A DNA stretch of 64,000 bases from an uncultured Lentisphaerota bacterium (lineage in GTDB: Bacteria > Verrucomicrobiota > Kiritimatiellia > RFP12 > UBA1067). The translations under genes were made by a program, and so were the position numbers. Shown here piece by piece: positions 42,801-52,095 of the stretch; position 1 is the first letter of the stretch; each line of letters opens with the position of its first letter. Below the pieces are notes generated by a model that worked only from the letters and a program-made list of their open reading frames with translations, did not search any database and was not told where the DNA came from. The stretch spans positions 35,957 through 99,956 of the forward strand of contig CAMKJU010000004.1 in NCBI GenBank assembly GCA_946413265.1, in the 5' to 3' direction.

Positions 42801-45800
42801 GCGGACTGGATCAAGGCGGAATACGATTCTTCGCTGCAGGCCGCCAACTGGAACCTTCCAGCCAAACGGTTCGTCACCAAGGGGACGGTGAGCCGCGGCA
42901 CGGACTCGCTCGTGCCGGTCGTCGTGTGGGAGCGCGGAAGGGGGCTGCCGGAGACGATTCTCGACGTGAGCTACGCCTACGTGCAGTTCGCCGGCACCGT
43001 GACCTACTGCGGCGCGGGGGCGGACAGGTGCCGCATCGAATACCAGCTCTGGGTGGACGGTGAGCAGCGTCCGGAGACCTGGACGACGCTTGCGGGCGGC
43101 CTTGCGGCGGGGAGATACTTCTCGATCCCCGTGACGGGTCTCAAGCAGGACATGCTCTACAACTTCAGCATCCGCGCAGTGAACGTGGTCGGCGGGCAGG
43201 AACGCCAGAACCACGAGCACGCCGGGCAGTTCCGCACCCACGGCAACATGACGCTGGGGAACGTGGACGGCGAGCTGTTCCGCGTGGGCGACAAGTTCGT
43301 CCACCGCTACCGGGCGGGTTCCTGGATCTTCACGACGCCGGACTACGTGACGAACGTGGAGATCATGGTCGTGGGCGGCGGCGGCGCGGGCGGCTACAAG
43401 GTCGGCGGCGGCGGCGGCGGCGGCGGCCTCTTCTACAGCGAGTCCTTCCCCGTGGCGACCAGCACGGTCTATCGCATCAACGTGGGCGAGGGCGGCAGGG
43501 CCGCGACCAGTCTCGCGGAGCGCAGCGGCAACGGCGGAATCTCGTATTTCGCGCTCGCGAGCGACGAGGCGAACCCGCTGATCCGCATGCACGGCGGCGG
43601 CGCCGGCGGCAGCTACATCAACAACGAGTCGATCGCCAAGGGCGCGGACGGCGCGTCGGGCGGCGGCGGAACGTATGCGTTCCTTGGCGGAAGCCAGGCC
43701 ATGATGGGGCTTCCCGAGGAGTTCCGTCCCTTCGGCAACGTCGGTGGACGCGGCAACGACACGTTCACCGGAGGCTCGGTCGGCAAGGTCGCGGCGGGCG
43801 GCGGCGGCGGCGCGGGGCGCGCCGGCCTCGGTGCCACATTTGACCAGTGGTCGACCGGCGGCTCTGGCGGCGTGGGCGTGGGCTGCGCCATTTCTGGCGA
43901 GACGCTCTACTACGGCGCGGGCGGAGGCGGCGGCTACATCTACCGCTCGGCGGTCGCGACCGACGGCACCGAGAACTTCACCAAGCCCGGCGCGGGCGGC
44001 TCCGGCATCGCCGGCAACGCGGCCGACATTCGCAACGGCACGCCAGCCACCTCCGGCGTGCCCAACACCGGCGCGGGCGGCGGCGGCGGCTCCATGAACA
44101 CCGGTGAAACCGAGCCTACGGCTTTCTGGCAGGGCGGCGACGGAGGCGACGGCGTGGTGCTCATCTCCTACGAAGCCCACGGACGCGACCCCATCTCCGA
44201 AGAGCCGCGCATCTCCATGACGGACTGCCTCTATACCGACGAGCGCGGATACGCGATAATCGACTACCGCGCCTACTGGGCCGGCATACAGTCGCAGCTC
44301 AACGACATCTACGTCCTCTACAGCACGGTGAGCGAAGAGGACGTCCTCGCCGGCAACGGCGAAATGGTCAAGTGCGCCGAAAGCACGATCGGCATCGGCT
44401 GGCTGAAATTCACGCCGCCCGAGAAGGGCCACACCTACTGGGTGCGCCTCATCGCGCGAAAGGACGCCAACTCCTACATGTATTCCGACGAAGTCGCGAG
44501 CTTCGAGGCCCCGGCCATCCGCATCAACGGCGTCACGTGGACGGAAAGCAAGGCGACGGAGATATCGGCTCCAGACACTTCCAAGGACTTCGCGACCGTC
44601 CTCTACGACGTTTACGACACCGATCCGGACGCCCTGCTCTACTGCTACTGGAGCGAGAACAGGGCCGACCTTGAGGGTAACTCCGAGCCGTCGGGCGAGG
44701 GAGTCCATTTCCTCAACGTCACGGATGATATCATCGAGAACGGCGACGACATCGTCCACGCGACGCGGTTCAGGGTTTCGGCCGCGCTCGGGCTGGAGCG
44801 CAACAAACAGTATTATTTCCGCCTCGCCCTGGCCAACAAGGCCGGCACGAAGTTCAACCTTTCGCCGCGCATCATGCCGCTGTGGACGGCCGAGACGGCA
44901 TACGTCGTCTACCCCCAGGCCGTGTGGGCGAACCACGTGGTCACGGCGGACTTCATGCTCTCGCCGGCCAACTACGACCCCGCGTCGGTCGAACTGCTCG
45001 CGCTCTACTCCGGCGTCCTCTCCGACATAACGGCCGGCAACGCGATAACCAAGGGAAGCGTGAAGTCGATCAATCTCGGCACGACCGACCAGTATCCGCA
45101 CGGCGACCAGACGCTGACGCAGTTCCCGCTGAGTTCGACGGAGACGACGAACTACTTCACCCGTCTCGCCCTCAAGCTCCCGGACGGCAAGTACGTGTAT
45201 TCGGCGCGCTACCAGGAGGTGAACATCACCACCCACATCCCGACGAACACCATTCTCATCACTGCGCGCGCCATTCCGCAGAAGCGCTGCTACGGCGACG
45301 AACCGCCGGCGTTCGACTATGAAGTGACATACGCCGGCTACACGAACACGGTCGCGTGGGAGCGTAGGCCGTCCGTCGTCGGTGAGCTGGCTTGCGTGAC
45401 GATCACGGATGATCCGGCACAGCAGGTGCCGGTCACCAGCCAGTCTCCTTCTGGGCAGTACCGCATCATCCAGAACACTCTGGCGCTCTCGAATCCCGAA
45501 CCCTACGTACACACCGTCACGGAGCCGGTCGTCAATCCCGAGACCGGCGAGCAGGTGATCGACCCGGATACCCACGAGCCGATGACGCAAACCGTGACGA
45601 CCGAATACAATTTCGAGTTCGCCTACGCCCGTGCGCGCTACACGATTACCAACGCAGTCTTTTCGGCGTCGGTCGCGGACGTTTCGACCGTCTACACTGG
45701 CGAACCGCAGTCCACGGACGCTCTCGTCAAGACGGAAACCGGGGTGCGCAACTCCCAGCCCGTTTCCTACCAGTTCCGCGGTGTCGGGGACGAGTGGGGC

Positions 45801-47408
45801 GACGCGTTCTCCGCCAGCTACACCGACGTCGGTACTCATACGTACGAGTTCAAGGCGTCCGCGCCGAACCATGACGACACCTTCGGTACGTTCACGATAG
45901 CCATAACGCCCGCGCCGCTCTCGGCGACGATTTCGGCTGAGGATTTGAACTACCTCGCCGTGCCGCAGACGCCGCAGGTGACGACGAACGTGACAGGGCT
46001 TGTGAAGCCCGATCTCAATCCGCTCACGTGCCAGTTCCGCGACGAGTCCGGCGAATGGCAGGCGACCGTGCCGTCCTTCACCAGGCCGGGCGTGTACAAT
46101 CTCTATTTCCGCGTGTCGGCGCCGAACCACGAAACCTTCACGACGAACTGCACGTTCACCATCGAAGAATGGGACTACCGCGTCAACATGGACGGCAAGG
46201 AGGGCTTCGCGGTGCCAATCAACATCAGCGATCCGATGTGGCTCATGGAGGTGACGGGCAAGGACGCCGCGTATTTCGCCGACAACACGGACAACAATCG
46301 CTACAAGATCCTCGACAGCGTCTGCGCAAACGGCCTCAAGCTCTGGCAGAACTACATGATTGGACGAACGGAACTGGACAAGAAGCTCGTCGCGGCCGTC
46401 AGACAGAGCGGAAACCGCGTGAACGAAAATGCGTTCGCCGTGTACTTCCCCAACGTCTCGGTGCTCCGCAACACGGGACTCAACGTGGCGTTTCGGCTTG
46501 ACAGGAAGCTGAAGGGAGAAAGCGAGTTCACAAAGGGAAAGCTGAGCGACAAGTACGAGATGAGCGTGCCTCTCGGGCCCGGCGACCCGACGGGCCTCTA
46601 CGTCTTCAACATCGTCCTCACGCCCACGAACAATCCTGCGACCGGCGAGGCGATGTACGGCGGTGGCGAGGCGGTTCTGACGTCCATCGCGACGGTGGGC
46701 GTGATAAGGGCTTCGAGCGCGCTGACGAACACCGTGACCGTGGCGCCGTGGAAGTCTATGACAGTCGGCAAGGAGGAGGCCGTCGATGTTTCCGTGTCCG
46801 ACGTGGTCAATCCCAACAGCGGCATCGTGGCCGACGACCTGATACTCGCGTACAACTCCGCAGACTCCAACTTCAACGTCTGGGCGCGGTCGCAGACGAA
46901 GAATGGCGAATGGAATCCGCTCGTGACCGTGACAAAGAGCGGTCTTTCGGTCGCGGCGGCGGAGTCCAGCCGATTAGCGCCCGGCAGGGCCTTCTGGCTT
47001 GTCCGCAGCGCGCCGGGCCCGTACATATACCTCGTGGGGCGCTACACGGGGCAGGACTACGTGTTCGATCTCGCCGGCGGGACCGTGGAAGCCCCAGGAT
47101 TCACGCTCGTCGCGAACCCGACGATGTACGACATCGACCTCAACGACCTCGTCTTCGTGGACGGCGAGGGCAACGCGGCGGAGCCGGCGATGGGCGACCG
47201 CATCGAGACGCAGGACATCGCGGGAACGAAGACGATTTATTTCCGGCATGCGACATCAGGGAAATGGGGCCACAACGTGCCTACGAAGGTCGGTCGCCGC
47301 ATTAAGCAGGTCTGGACCGAGGGCGGTACGATACCTTCCGGTACCGGCTTCTGGTACAACCGCACGTCGGGCGGTGCGCTCAAGATAAAGTTTGAAGGAG
47401 CGAAATGA
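39885..47408 (+). CDS. Giant surface protein with DUF2341, LamG, FN3-like, Gly-rich and MBG-like domains
   Basis: This 2,507-residue exported protein has a signal peptide (LSLILAAAIGLASFSANAA). The first ATG (39879) is 1 bp from GGAGG, so the ATG at 39885, 7 bp away, is chosen. Domains in order: DUF2341 (about 32-140), LamG (142-395), two FN3-like units (402-612, each with PGTTYRYALRAVND or similar), second DUF2341 (640-740), second LamG (747-988), FN3-like (1010-1120), a glycine-rich block (1162-1425), further beta repeats, MBG-like units (1790-2095; PQKRCYGDEPPAFDYEVTYA) and a C-terminal domain ending FEGAK. It is probably a surface adhesin or glycan-binding scaffold. The next gene overlaps it and carries a PEP-CTERM tail. 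Confidence 0.8.
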   Translation: MNTKKLSLILAAAIGLASFSANAADSLTMADFAHSIKLQVSGYTGSETLVNFPVLVRISENLGDFKYSDMRSTKGGDLAFFAADGTRLASEIDTWDTGGTSLVWVKLPGMAQGTKFYVCYRLTDELAALDTMVKNDNPWGDYVGVWHLSESGVKPKPVYDSSPNCMTGTIMATGSSVGTVSAGAVGAARRIAGDKNHDWGIVVDATNGIPQKAVADSLGTDFSASFWMNPQNSDVTYGFLIDRRKGEYNKPGGWGMRLHTSPQLEIYAADEKPYSGNYDGTVSGSNYAALFTQNTWTKVDIHWRYATNGNSPVANIYLNGSFVETVTLPKAALQDNANIGIGGSTVDTPGSGANSGKGRRFNGNMDEVRLRPGVVSADWVKADYDTVNNASFVTLAPPSVFTVEWNGADGETPGLKTFTHKTVTFAGTVLSVGEDAESCDIQYRLWADGDSEPADWTTLAGGLAEAAAFEVAVPGLAPGTTYRYALRAVNDVDDPTDTVTGSFTTLAGLTVAWSDASGVAGFERLSYGYAVAGGQVSLMGDSTRCSILCKVWPDGEAEPDAWTTLAQNLVLGSSFSETVSGLEMGTAYRYKFMAVGDGDEETSVLSGTFTTLGDEGETVGSPYTHFFDDGTNAVWVVNDFERYLPFTVTGYTGTETLTNFPVLVEVRAKDDNGFSYDDFYHYDGADIAFVDEKGHIIPHEIDTWNKNGMSMFWVRLPEMNNGTTFTMCYRSPLLETPPDPGNVFEKYVGVWHMNETKDGVVNLKDSTVNDFETETHALSTADNNGRIGYARRVAQSPGSAASYGRIIAFDHDDILRTGVGNVFTFSGWYKLLEQPPKWAYLVSRKSEDADRGWGVQYQETGTEQLRVWSGSKSKSGFNGQTFNFSNTGTDWHYWTFVFDGNGPFGPGTNGLFYAYLDGEIVKSVANGLPLKYDIANDETADYDNLCVVGQQNGTGAFNGLVDEARYSKGIRSADWIKAEYDSSLQAANWNLPAKRFVTKGTVSRGTDSLVPVVVWERGRGLPETILDVSYAYVQFAGTVTYCGAGADRCRIEYQLWVDGEQRPETWTTLAGGLAAGRYFSIPVTGLKQDMLYNFSIRAVNVVGGQERQNHEHAGQFRTHGNMTLGNVDGELFRVGDKFVHRYRAGSWIFTTPDYVTNVEIMVVGGGGAGGYKVGGGGGGGGLFYSESFPVATSTVYRINVGEGGRAATSLAERSGNGGISYFALASDEANPLIRMHGGGAGGSYINNESIAKGADGASGGGGTYAFLGGSQAMMGLPEEFRPFGNVGGRGNDTFTGGSVGKVAAGGGGGAGRAGLGATFDQWSTGGSGGVGVGCAISGETLYYGAGGGGGYIYRSAVATDGTENFTKPGAGGSGIAGNAADIRNGTPATSGVPNTGAGGGGGSMNTGETEPTAFWQGGDGGDGVVLISYEAHGRDPISEEPRISMTDCLYTDERGYAIIDYRAYWAGIQSQLNDIYVLYSTVSEEDVLAGNGEMVKCAESTIGIGWLKFTPPEKGHTYWVRLIARKDANSYMYSDEVASFEAPAIRINGVTWTESKATEISAPDTSKDFATVLYDVYDTDPDALLYCYWSENRADLEGNSEPSGEGVHFLNVTDDIIENGDDIVHATRFRVSAALGLERNKQYYFRLALANKAGTKFNLSPRIMPLWTAETAYVVYPQAVWANHVVTADFMLSPANYDPASVELLALYSGVLSDITAGNAITKGSVKSINLGTTDQYPHGDQTLTQFPLSSTETTNYFTRLALKLPDGKYVYSARYQEVNITTHIPTNTILITARAIPQKRCYGDEPPAFDYEVTYAGYTNTVAWERRPSVVGELACVTITDDPAQQVPVTSQSPSGQYRIIQNTLALSNPEPYVHTVTEPVVNPETGEQVIDPDTHEPMTQTVTTEYNFEFAYARARYTITNAVFSASVADVSTVYTGEPQSTDALVKTETGVRNSQPVSYQFRGVGDEWGDAFSASYTDVGTHTYEFKASAPNHDDTFGTFTIAITPAPLSATISAEDLNYLAVPQTPQVTTNVTGLVKPDLNPLTCQFRDESGEWQATVPSFTRPGVYNLYFRVSAPNHETFTTNCTFTIEEWDYRVNMDGKEGFAVPINISDPMWLMEVTGKDAAYFADNTDNNRYKILDSVCANGLKLWQNYMIGRTELDKKLVAAVRQSGNRVNENAFAVYFPNVSVLRNTGLNVAFRLDRKLKGESEFTKGKLSDKYEMSVPLGPGDPTGLYVFNIVLTPTNNPATGEAMYGGGEAVLTSIATVGVIRASSALTNTVTVAPWKSMTVGKEEAVDVSVSDVVNPNSGIVADDLILAYNSADSNFNVWARSQTKNGEWNPLVTVTKSGLSVAAAESSRLAPGRAFWLVRSAPGPYIYLVGRYTGQDYVFDLAGGTVEAPGFTLVANPTMYDIDLNDLVFVDGEGNAAEPAMGDRIETQDIAGTKTIYFRHATSGKWGHNVPTKVGRRIKQVWTEGGTIPSGTGFWYNRTSGGALKIKFEGAK

Positions 47409-48037
47409 GATTTGATGGGTTAAAGATTACGGCATTAGCGCTGTTGGTACTGACGGCGGGCGTTGTGTCTGCCGGGGACGATGTTCTGTACTGGATGGTC
47501 GATTCTTCCGCGACGGTGGAGAAGGACGGCGTGACCACGTCCGTTTACTCGTTTTTCGACAACTACGCTGCGCCTGAGGGATCGGCGTTCGCCGCGCGCG
47601 TGCGCGTGACGGGGGGCGACATTCAGGACGGGCAAGACGTGTTCCTCGATCTTTACATTCCCGGCTATGGCCTTGACGTGGGCGGCGGGGAATATGGCGT
47701 GTCGTTCACCGACGAGAGTGGCTACTGGGGCGCGGGCGTTCCGACGGGCAACCAGTCGCCGTCGGGAGACTATTCCGCCGGGACGCCTGAGTACAGCTTC
47801 ATCGTGGAGCTTGGCAACATTGACTCCAGCGACAACTGGACGACGGTCGCAACGAGTGCGTCGGCATCGTATTCCTCGCTTGGCGACTACATCCACCAGA
47901 CGTTCGATGTCAATCCCGGGCAGATGGCTGTTTGGACTCCGAGCCATTTTACCGCCGTGCCGGAGCCAACGAGCGGGCTGCTGACGCTGATTGGATTTGC
48001 GTTCCTGGCTCTGCGCCGCAAGAGAAAAGGAGCGTGA
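47405..48037 (+). CDS. PEP-CTERM sorted small exported protein
   Basis: This 210-residue protein has a signal peptide (ITALALLVLTAGVVSAG), an acidic beta-rich body and a C-terminal PEP-CTERM signal: VPEPTSGLLTLIGFAFLALR and then an Arg/Lys tail. Exosortase cleaves and anchors such proteins during export in Gram-negative biofilm- or floc-forming bacteria. No exosortase gene is in the window. The ATG overlaps the stop of the giant protein (ATGA), so the two are made together. The body may bind or cap the giant protein; this is inference. Confidence 0.85.
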   Translation: MRFDGLKITALALLVLTAGVVSAGDDVLYWMVDSSATVEKDGVTTSVYSFFDNYAAPEGSAFAARVRVTGGDIQDGQDVFLDLYIPGYGLDVGGGEYGVSFTDESGYWGAGVPTGNQSPSGDYSAGTPEYSFIVELGNIDSSDNWTTVATSASASYSSLGDYIHQTFDVNPGQMAVWTPSHFTAVPEPTSGLLTLIGFAFLALRRKRKGA

Positions 48038-48041
48038 CGGC

Positions 48042-50399
48042 GTGACGGGCGGCTGGCAGACTTTCCGTAACCGTCTCTACGTGCTGCTGTTCGGCTCGGC
48101 TGTTGCCGTGCTTGCATGGGTGTGGCAGTTTGACTCCGTACCCCCTGACCTGGCGGAACACCTTTCCGTGGCGGCAGGGTTGCGTCCGCCCACGGGCACG
48201 ACAGCGCTGTTGTGGCAGTACATCGCTGCACCTCTTTGCCGAAATCTCGGGCTACAGACTGCGGAGACCGTCCTCCGCATGGCGGGACACGTGTCGCTTG
48301 GCGTCCTTGCCGTCCTGACCATCCTGCTTTTTGAAATGCTCGTGCCCGTCTCGCTCCGGCGCGGGGAGCATGTGGTGTGGTGGTGGCGCGCGTGGGTGCG
48401 CATTGTGTTGTTTCAGGGCTCGGCCATTTTCTGCTGTTCCTATCCTGTGTGGAGAACGTTCGGCTGGTTTTCGCCGTCCGCGCTCCAGGCGTTGCTTGTG
48501 GTTCTTACCACAATCTGCGTTGTCATTTATTTCAAGGTTGGACGGCGCCCGCCGCTGTTTGCGGCGTTCGCGATCATCGGACTTCTTACTGCCGACACGC
48601 CGGTGGGTGCGGTGATTCTTTTCGGACTGATTGCGTTGCTATACCTCCGTTGGCGGTTGTTCGGGCGTCAAATGGACGTTGTGAAGCTGGAGAACCCGCT
48701 CGCCAACGCGCTGTTACCGTGGCGTCTCACTCTGTCGTTCCTAGGCGGCGTGATAGTGGGTACGGTGCTTGAGGTCTATGCGTTCGGACAGCTAGACGGC
48801 CTTGTGGCGTTCGGCTGGAAGTCGTGGAGCGACTATGCGCTTGCACTACCTCTGCGCTACTTGAAGGCGCTCTTGAACGCCTGCTCTCCGGCTGGCATAT
48901 TCATATTCTTAGTGGTGGCGGTGTGTCCCGTGCTGGTCGAGCTTGGGTTCATCAAGCGGGCGACGGACGACGAGAAGCACCTTGAGTACTTTGACGGCTT
49001 GATGTTCTTGGTCTGCTGTCTGATTGCATTCTCGCAGCTGACGGGTGCGAACCAGCTCTGGTTCTGGACATGGGCGGGCGAACACGGGTGCGTGCGCGAT
49101 GACGTGCTGAAGTGCGTAGCGGTTTTTCTCTGTTCGCTGGCGGTGCTGTGGGCGCTTTCCGTGTTCACCATCGAGCTGTATCTGCGCAACTTCCGCCGCA
49201 TCACGACGCTCCGCTTTCAGGACGCGGCGGAGTCGGCTGGGGCGGCGGAGGCGTTCGCTTCCCTCAACCGCGTTCAGCGGGTTGTCCGCACCGTGTTCCT
49301 TTTCTTGCCCGTCTTGATTCTTGGATGCGTGATTCCGTTTCGCGCGCAGCGTCTGGAGCGTGCGATGCTCGGCGTGGTGTCGGACGCCGCGCGCGAAACC
49401 GCCGAAGAGTGTCGCGACGTGAAATACCTTTTCACCGACGGCGGACTTGACGCCGCCGTTGAGTTGGCGGCGGCAGAGAAGGGCGGCCATCTGACTGCGC
49501 TTTCCATGATGGGCGGGAGCGAAGATTCGCGTGAAATCTACCTGCGTACGAGGGGCGTCACCAACGCGGAGGACAAGGTGCTGCTCAAAAGCGGTGCGCC
49601 GGACGTTCTGAGAACGTGGGTGCGGACGCGTCCCGACAAGGCGAAGGACTACGCCGTGCAGATCGGATTTGAGCTGTGGCAGCGTCATGGGCGCCCGATG
49701 CCGGCGTGTTCGGGTCTGGTGGCGCGTCCAGAAGGGCTTTCCCCAGAGGAGGCGACGCGCGGCGCGGAAGCAGCACGCGCCTTGGCGAGGCGCGTCCTCT
49801 CAATATATGAATGGGGCAATCCCGATGAAACTGTAGATCGTTCGCTGCGAAATGCTTTTCTGTTCGTCCAGTGGCGTCTGGCGATTCTCGCGCGCCATCG
49901 CGCGAACGCCTACGACGAGGCGGGCGAGCGCGAGCTTGCGATGGAGGATACGCAACTTGCCGATGAGCTCGACAGGAAGAACGCCGCGCTCGACAACATC
50001 CGCGCCACGATGGCGTGGGCGAGCAAGCGGAAACTGGAGCGCATGACGGCGCGTGAAGGGTTGAGGCGCGGGCTCAGCCGTGCGGACTTCGCCCTTGCCC
50101 GTCCGTTCGCGTTGAGCGTCCTTGATGTTTCGCCGGACGATCCGTCCGCCAACTTCGCAATCGGCATGGACTTCTTCGTGCAGGGACAGTACGTGCGCGC
50201 GCAGACGTATCTGGAGCGTTGCCTTAAGAGCCGTCCCAACGACCCTGCCGTTCTCAACAACCTTGCGCAGTGCCATCTGCGGCGGGGGGACCCGAAGGGG
50301 GCGCTACCATACGCCGAGCGCGCGTTGGAGATATTGCCGAACGCGCACGAGGTGAGGCGCACGGTCGAACGCATCAAAGAGCGGTTAAAGCAGAACTAG
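48042..50399 (+). CDS. Polytopic membrane protein with C-terminal TPR
   Basis: This 785-residue protein starts at GTG 48042, with AAAAGGAG nine bases upstream and 4 bp after the PEP-CTERM gene. About nine to ten membrane spans occupy residues 10-430 (LYVLLFGSAVAVLAWVW, LGVLAVLTILLFEMLV, VVRTVFLFLPVLILGCVI). A soluble C-terminal half holds tetratricopeptide-like repeats (FAIGMDFFVQGQYVRAQTYL, NDPAVLNNLAQCHLRRGDPK, ALPYAERALEILP). No enzymatic motif is seen. As the last gene of the surface operon it may help export, assembly or glycosylation of the giant protein. The stop codon shares the CTAG palindrome with the stop of the opposite gene. Confidence 0.7.
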   Translation: MTGGWQTFRNRLYVLLFGSAVAVLAWVWQFDSVPPDLAEHLSVAAGLRPPTGTTALLWQYIAAPLCRNLGLQTAETVLRMAGHVSLGVLAVLTILLFEMLVPVSLRRGEHVVWWWRAWVRIVLFQGSAIFCCSYPVWRTFGWFSPSALQALLVVLTTICVVIYFKVGRRPPLFAAFAIIGLLTADTPVGAVILFGLIALLYLRWRLFGRQMDVVKLENPLANALLPWRLTLSFLGGVIVGTVLEVYAFGQLDGLVAFGWKSWSDYALALPLRYLKALLNACSPAGIFIFLVVAVCPVLVELGFIKRATDDEKHLEYFDGLMFLVCCLIAFSQLTGANQLWFWTWAGEHGCVRDDVLKCVAVFLCSLAVLWALSVFTIELYLRNFRRITTLRFQDAAESAGAAEAFASLNRVQRVVRTVFLFLPVLILGCVIPFRAQRLERAMLGVVSDAARETAEECRDVKYLFTDGGLDAAVELAAAEKGGHLTALSMMGGSEDSREIYLRTRGVTNAEDKVLLKSGAPDVLRTWVRTRPDKAKDYAVQIGFELWQRHGRPMPACSGLVARPEGLSPEEATRGAEAARALARRVLSIYEWGNPDETVDRSLRNAFLFVQWRLAILARHRANAYDEAGERELAMEDTQLADELDRKNAALDNIRATMAWASKRKLERMTAREGLRRGLSRADFALARPFALSVLDVSPDDPSANFAIGMDFFVQGQYVRAQTYLERCLKSRPNDPAVLNNLAQCHLRRGDPKGALPYAERALEILPNAHEVRRTVERIKERLKQN

Positions 50400-51367
50400 C
50401 GTTTGCCCATGCCGAAGAGTTTTAGCGTGGAGCGGAAGTCGGCGGGGAGCGGGGAGTGCGCCTTGATTTCCGCGCCTTTCACCATCGGATCGGGAAGCGT
50501 GAGCGAGGCGGCGTGCAGCATCTGGCGCGGCACGGCCATGAGACGCGGATCACGCGCGCTCTTGAGACCGAACGTGCGGTCGCCCAGCACGGGATAGCGA
50601 ATGCTTGAAAGATGACGACGAATCTGATTCGTGCGGCCTGTCTCGATGCGGACGCGCAGGAAGGATGCATCGGGGCCCGCCGCCTCGCGCGAGACGTGCG
50701 AGAGCGCCCGCTCGCCGTCGAGCGGCGCGTCGACCGTGAAGTGCGCGTGCTCGAAGCGTCCCGCTACGATGGCGAAGTAGGTCTTCGCCACGCGGTGCGT
50801 CTTGAACACCTCCACGGCGGCGAGGTACGCCTGGTAGTTCTTTGCAAAGAGAAGGCAGCCGGTCGTATCGCGGTCAAGACGGTGGACCGCCTGGAGCGTC
50901 GGCTCGTGCAGCTGGGTGCGGAGGATGGTCTCCACGCTGTTCGGGTCGCTGCATGAGACGATGCCGGCGGGCTTGTCCGCCACCACGTAGAACTCCGTAT
51001 CCACGAGCACGCGCACATGTCGGCGTTCGCGGGAAGCGACAAGAGTGTCGCTTCCCCGAGGTGCGCCCGTCGGGGAAGCGGCGCTCTCGCCGCTTCTCTT
51101 CTGTGCCACGTTCGAGCCCTTTTGGCGCTTGGCGGCGGAAATGACGGCGCGGGGAATCTCCACCGAATCCCCGATCTTGAGGGCATGGTGCGCAATCCAC
51201 ACGCAGCGGCGGTTCACCCACACGCTGCGTCCGTCGATGATCGCCTTGGCGGCGCGGCGCGAGAGGCCGAGGCGCGTGGCGAGGAAGTCCTGGAGCGGCT
51301 TCGCGGCGTCCGCCTTGTTGACAAGGAGGACTTCGACGTTCGATGCGTAGCGAGGGGCCTGTCGCAT
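50396..51367 (-). CDS. RluA-family pseudouridine synthase with in-frame repeat insertion
   Basis: This 323-residue enzyme converts uridine to pseudouridine in rRNA or tRNA. It has an N-terminal S4 RNA-binding domain (LQDFLATRLGLSRRAAKAII) and the catalytic VHRLDRDTTGCLLFAK (nucleophile Asp), then GRTNQIRRHLSSIRYPVLGD. Between S4 and catalytic domains, residues about 91-112 (SGESAASPTGAPRGSDTLVA) are encoded by a double palindrome. This insertion would lie in an interdomain linker and so be tolerated. It is the third gene of the ychF-PAS-RluA run; only 2 bp separate it from the PAS gene. Confidence 0.9.
   Translation of the reverse strand: MRQAPRYASNVEVLLVNKADAAKPLQDFLATRLGLSRRAAKAIIDGRSVWVNRRCVWIAHHALKIGDSVEIPRAVISAAKRQKGSNVAQKRSGESAASPTGAPRGSDTLVASRERRHVRVLVDTEFYVVADKPAGIVSCSDPNSVETILRTQLHEPTLQAVHRLDRDTTGCLLFAKNYQAYLAAVEVFKTHRVAKTYFAIVAGRFEHAHFTVDAPLDGERALSHVSREAAGPDASFLRVRIETGRTNQIRRHLSSIRYPVLGDRTFGLKSARDPRLMAVPRQMLHAASLTLPDPMVKGAEIKAHSPLPADFRSTLKLFGMGKR
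51031..51096. repeat. Double-palindrome (REPIN-like) element in RluA gene
   Basis: Unit 1: arms GGGAAGCGACA and TGTCGCTTCCC around AGAG (51031-51056). Unit 2: GAAGCGGCG and CGCCGCTTC around CTCT (51075-51096). The two are linked by complementary TTCCCCGA and TCGGGGAA across a 10-nt spacer, so the whole can fold as one large cruciform. The same architecture recurs at 61011-61080. Confidence 0.9.
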
Positions 51368-51369
51368 GG

Positions 51370-52083
51370 CTACACCCGTATCACAGAACCGACGACGCCG
51401 AAAATCTTCTTGCCGTGGACGTCGGGCGCGAGGCGCACCTCCACGTCTTCGGACCCGTCGTCGCCCTCGGCGTGCAGACAGAGCGCTCCGGGTTCGCCGG
51501 CGTATGCCTGCGCGAAGAGCGGCTGTAACGGATCGTCCGCGAGGATGTCCGCGAAGGAGAGCTTCGTGACTTCAGACTCCTCGGCGTAGCCGAACGTATC
51601 GAGGAAAGACTGGTTCACCCAGCGGAAGCGTCCGTCGGGCAGGCAGGCGAAGAGTGCGGCCTGCGAGACGTCGGCGGCGTTCTCCTTCGTGCGGAAGAGG
51701 TCGAGCTGGCGGCGGCGGCGCTCGGTGTTGCGGATGGTGAACACGAGGTCGCCGGGGTCCAGGAGGTCGATCACGGACACCGTCACCTCGGCGGCGAACG
51801 TGGTCTGGTCCTTGCGTAGGCAGTTCGCGTCGAGCATCATGTGTCGGGCCTGGTCGAGTCCTGCGCGGATGCGCTGCACGATCGCGGGCGTGACGCCCGG
51901 GATGAACAGGCTCACGGGACGGTCGATCACCTCGTCCGTCTCGTACTGGAAGAACTCCTTCGCGCGGGGGTTGATCTCCAGCAAGTGTCCGTTGGGATCT
52001 GTGATCAGCACCGCGTCGTACATGCCCGTCAGTAGCTGACGGAACAGCGAGCGGTGGTCTTTCATTGTATTGACGCCTGACAT
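51370..52083 (-). CDS. Tandem PAS-domain protein
   Basis: This 237-residue protein has two PAS folds, residues about 12-120 (LLTGMYDAVLITDPNGHLLE, then EFFQYETDEVIDRPVSLFIP) and 135-237 (ALFACLPDGRFRWVNQSFLD, then FGYAEESEVTKLSFADIL). There is no kinase, cyclase or DNA-binding domain. It is probably a sensory partner protein. AGGGAG lies 8 bp before the ATG at 52083. It sits between ychF and an RluA-type enzyme, 12 and 2 bp away, so it may tune translation-related functions; this is inference. Confidence 0.85.
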   Translation of the reverse strand: MSGVNTMKDHRSLFRQLLTGMYDAVLITDPNGHLLEINPRAKEFFQYETDEVIDRPVSLFIPGVTPAIVQRIRAGLDQARHMMLDANCLRKDQTTFAAEVTVSVIDLLDPGDLVFTIRNTERRRRQLDLFRTKENAADVSQAALFACLPDGRFRWVNQSFLDTFGYAEESEVTKLSFADILADDPLQPLFAQAYAGEPGALCLHAEGDDGSEDVEVRLAPDVHGKKIFGVVGSVIRV

Positions 52084-52095
52084 GGCAATGACTCC

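Noticed and set aside
41700..46130. Very long open frame on the minus strand opposite the giant surface protein
   Set aside because: It has no signal, ribosome site or family motif, is rich in Arg, His and Val, and mirrors the GC-rich codon pattern of the plus-strand gene, which has clear domains.
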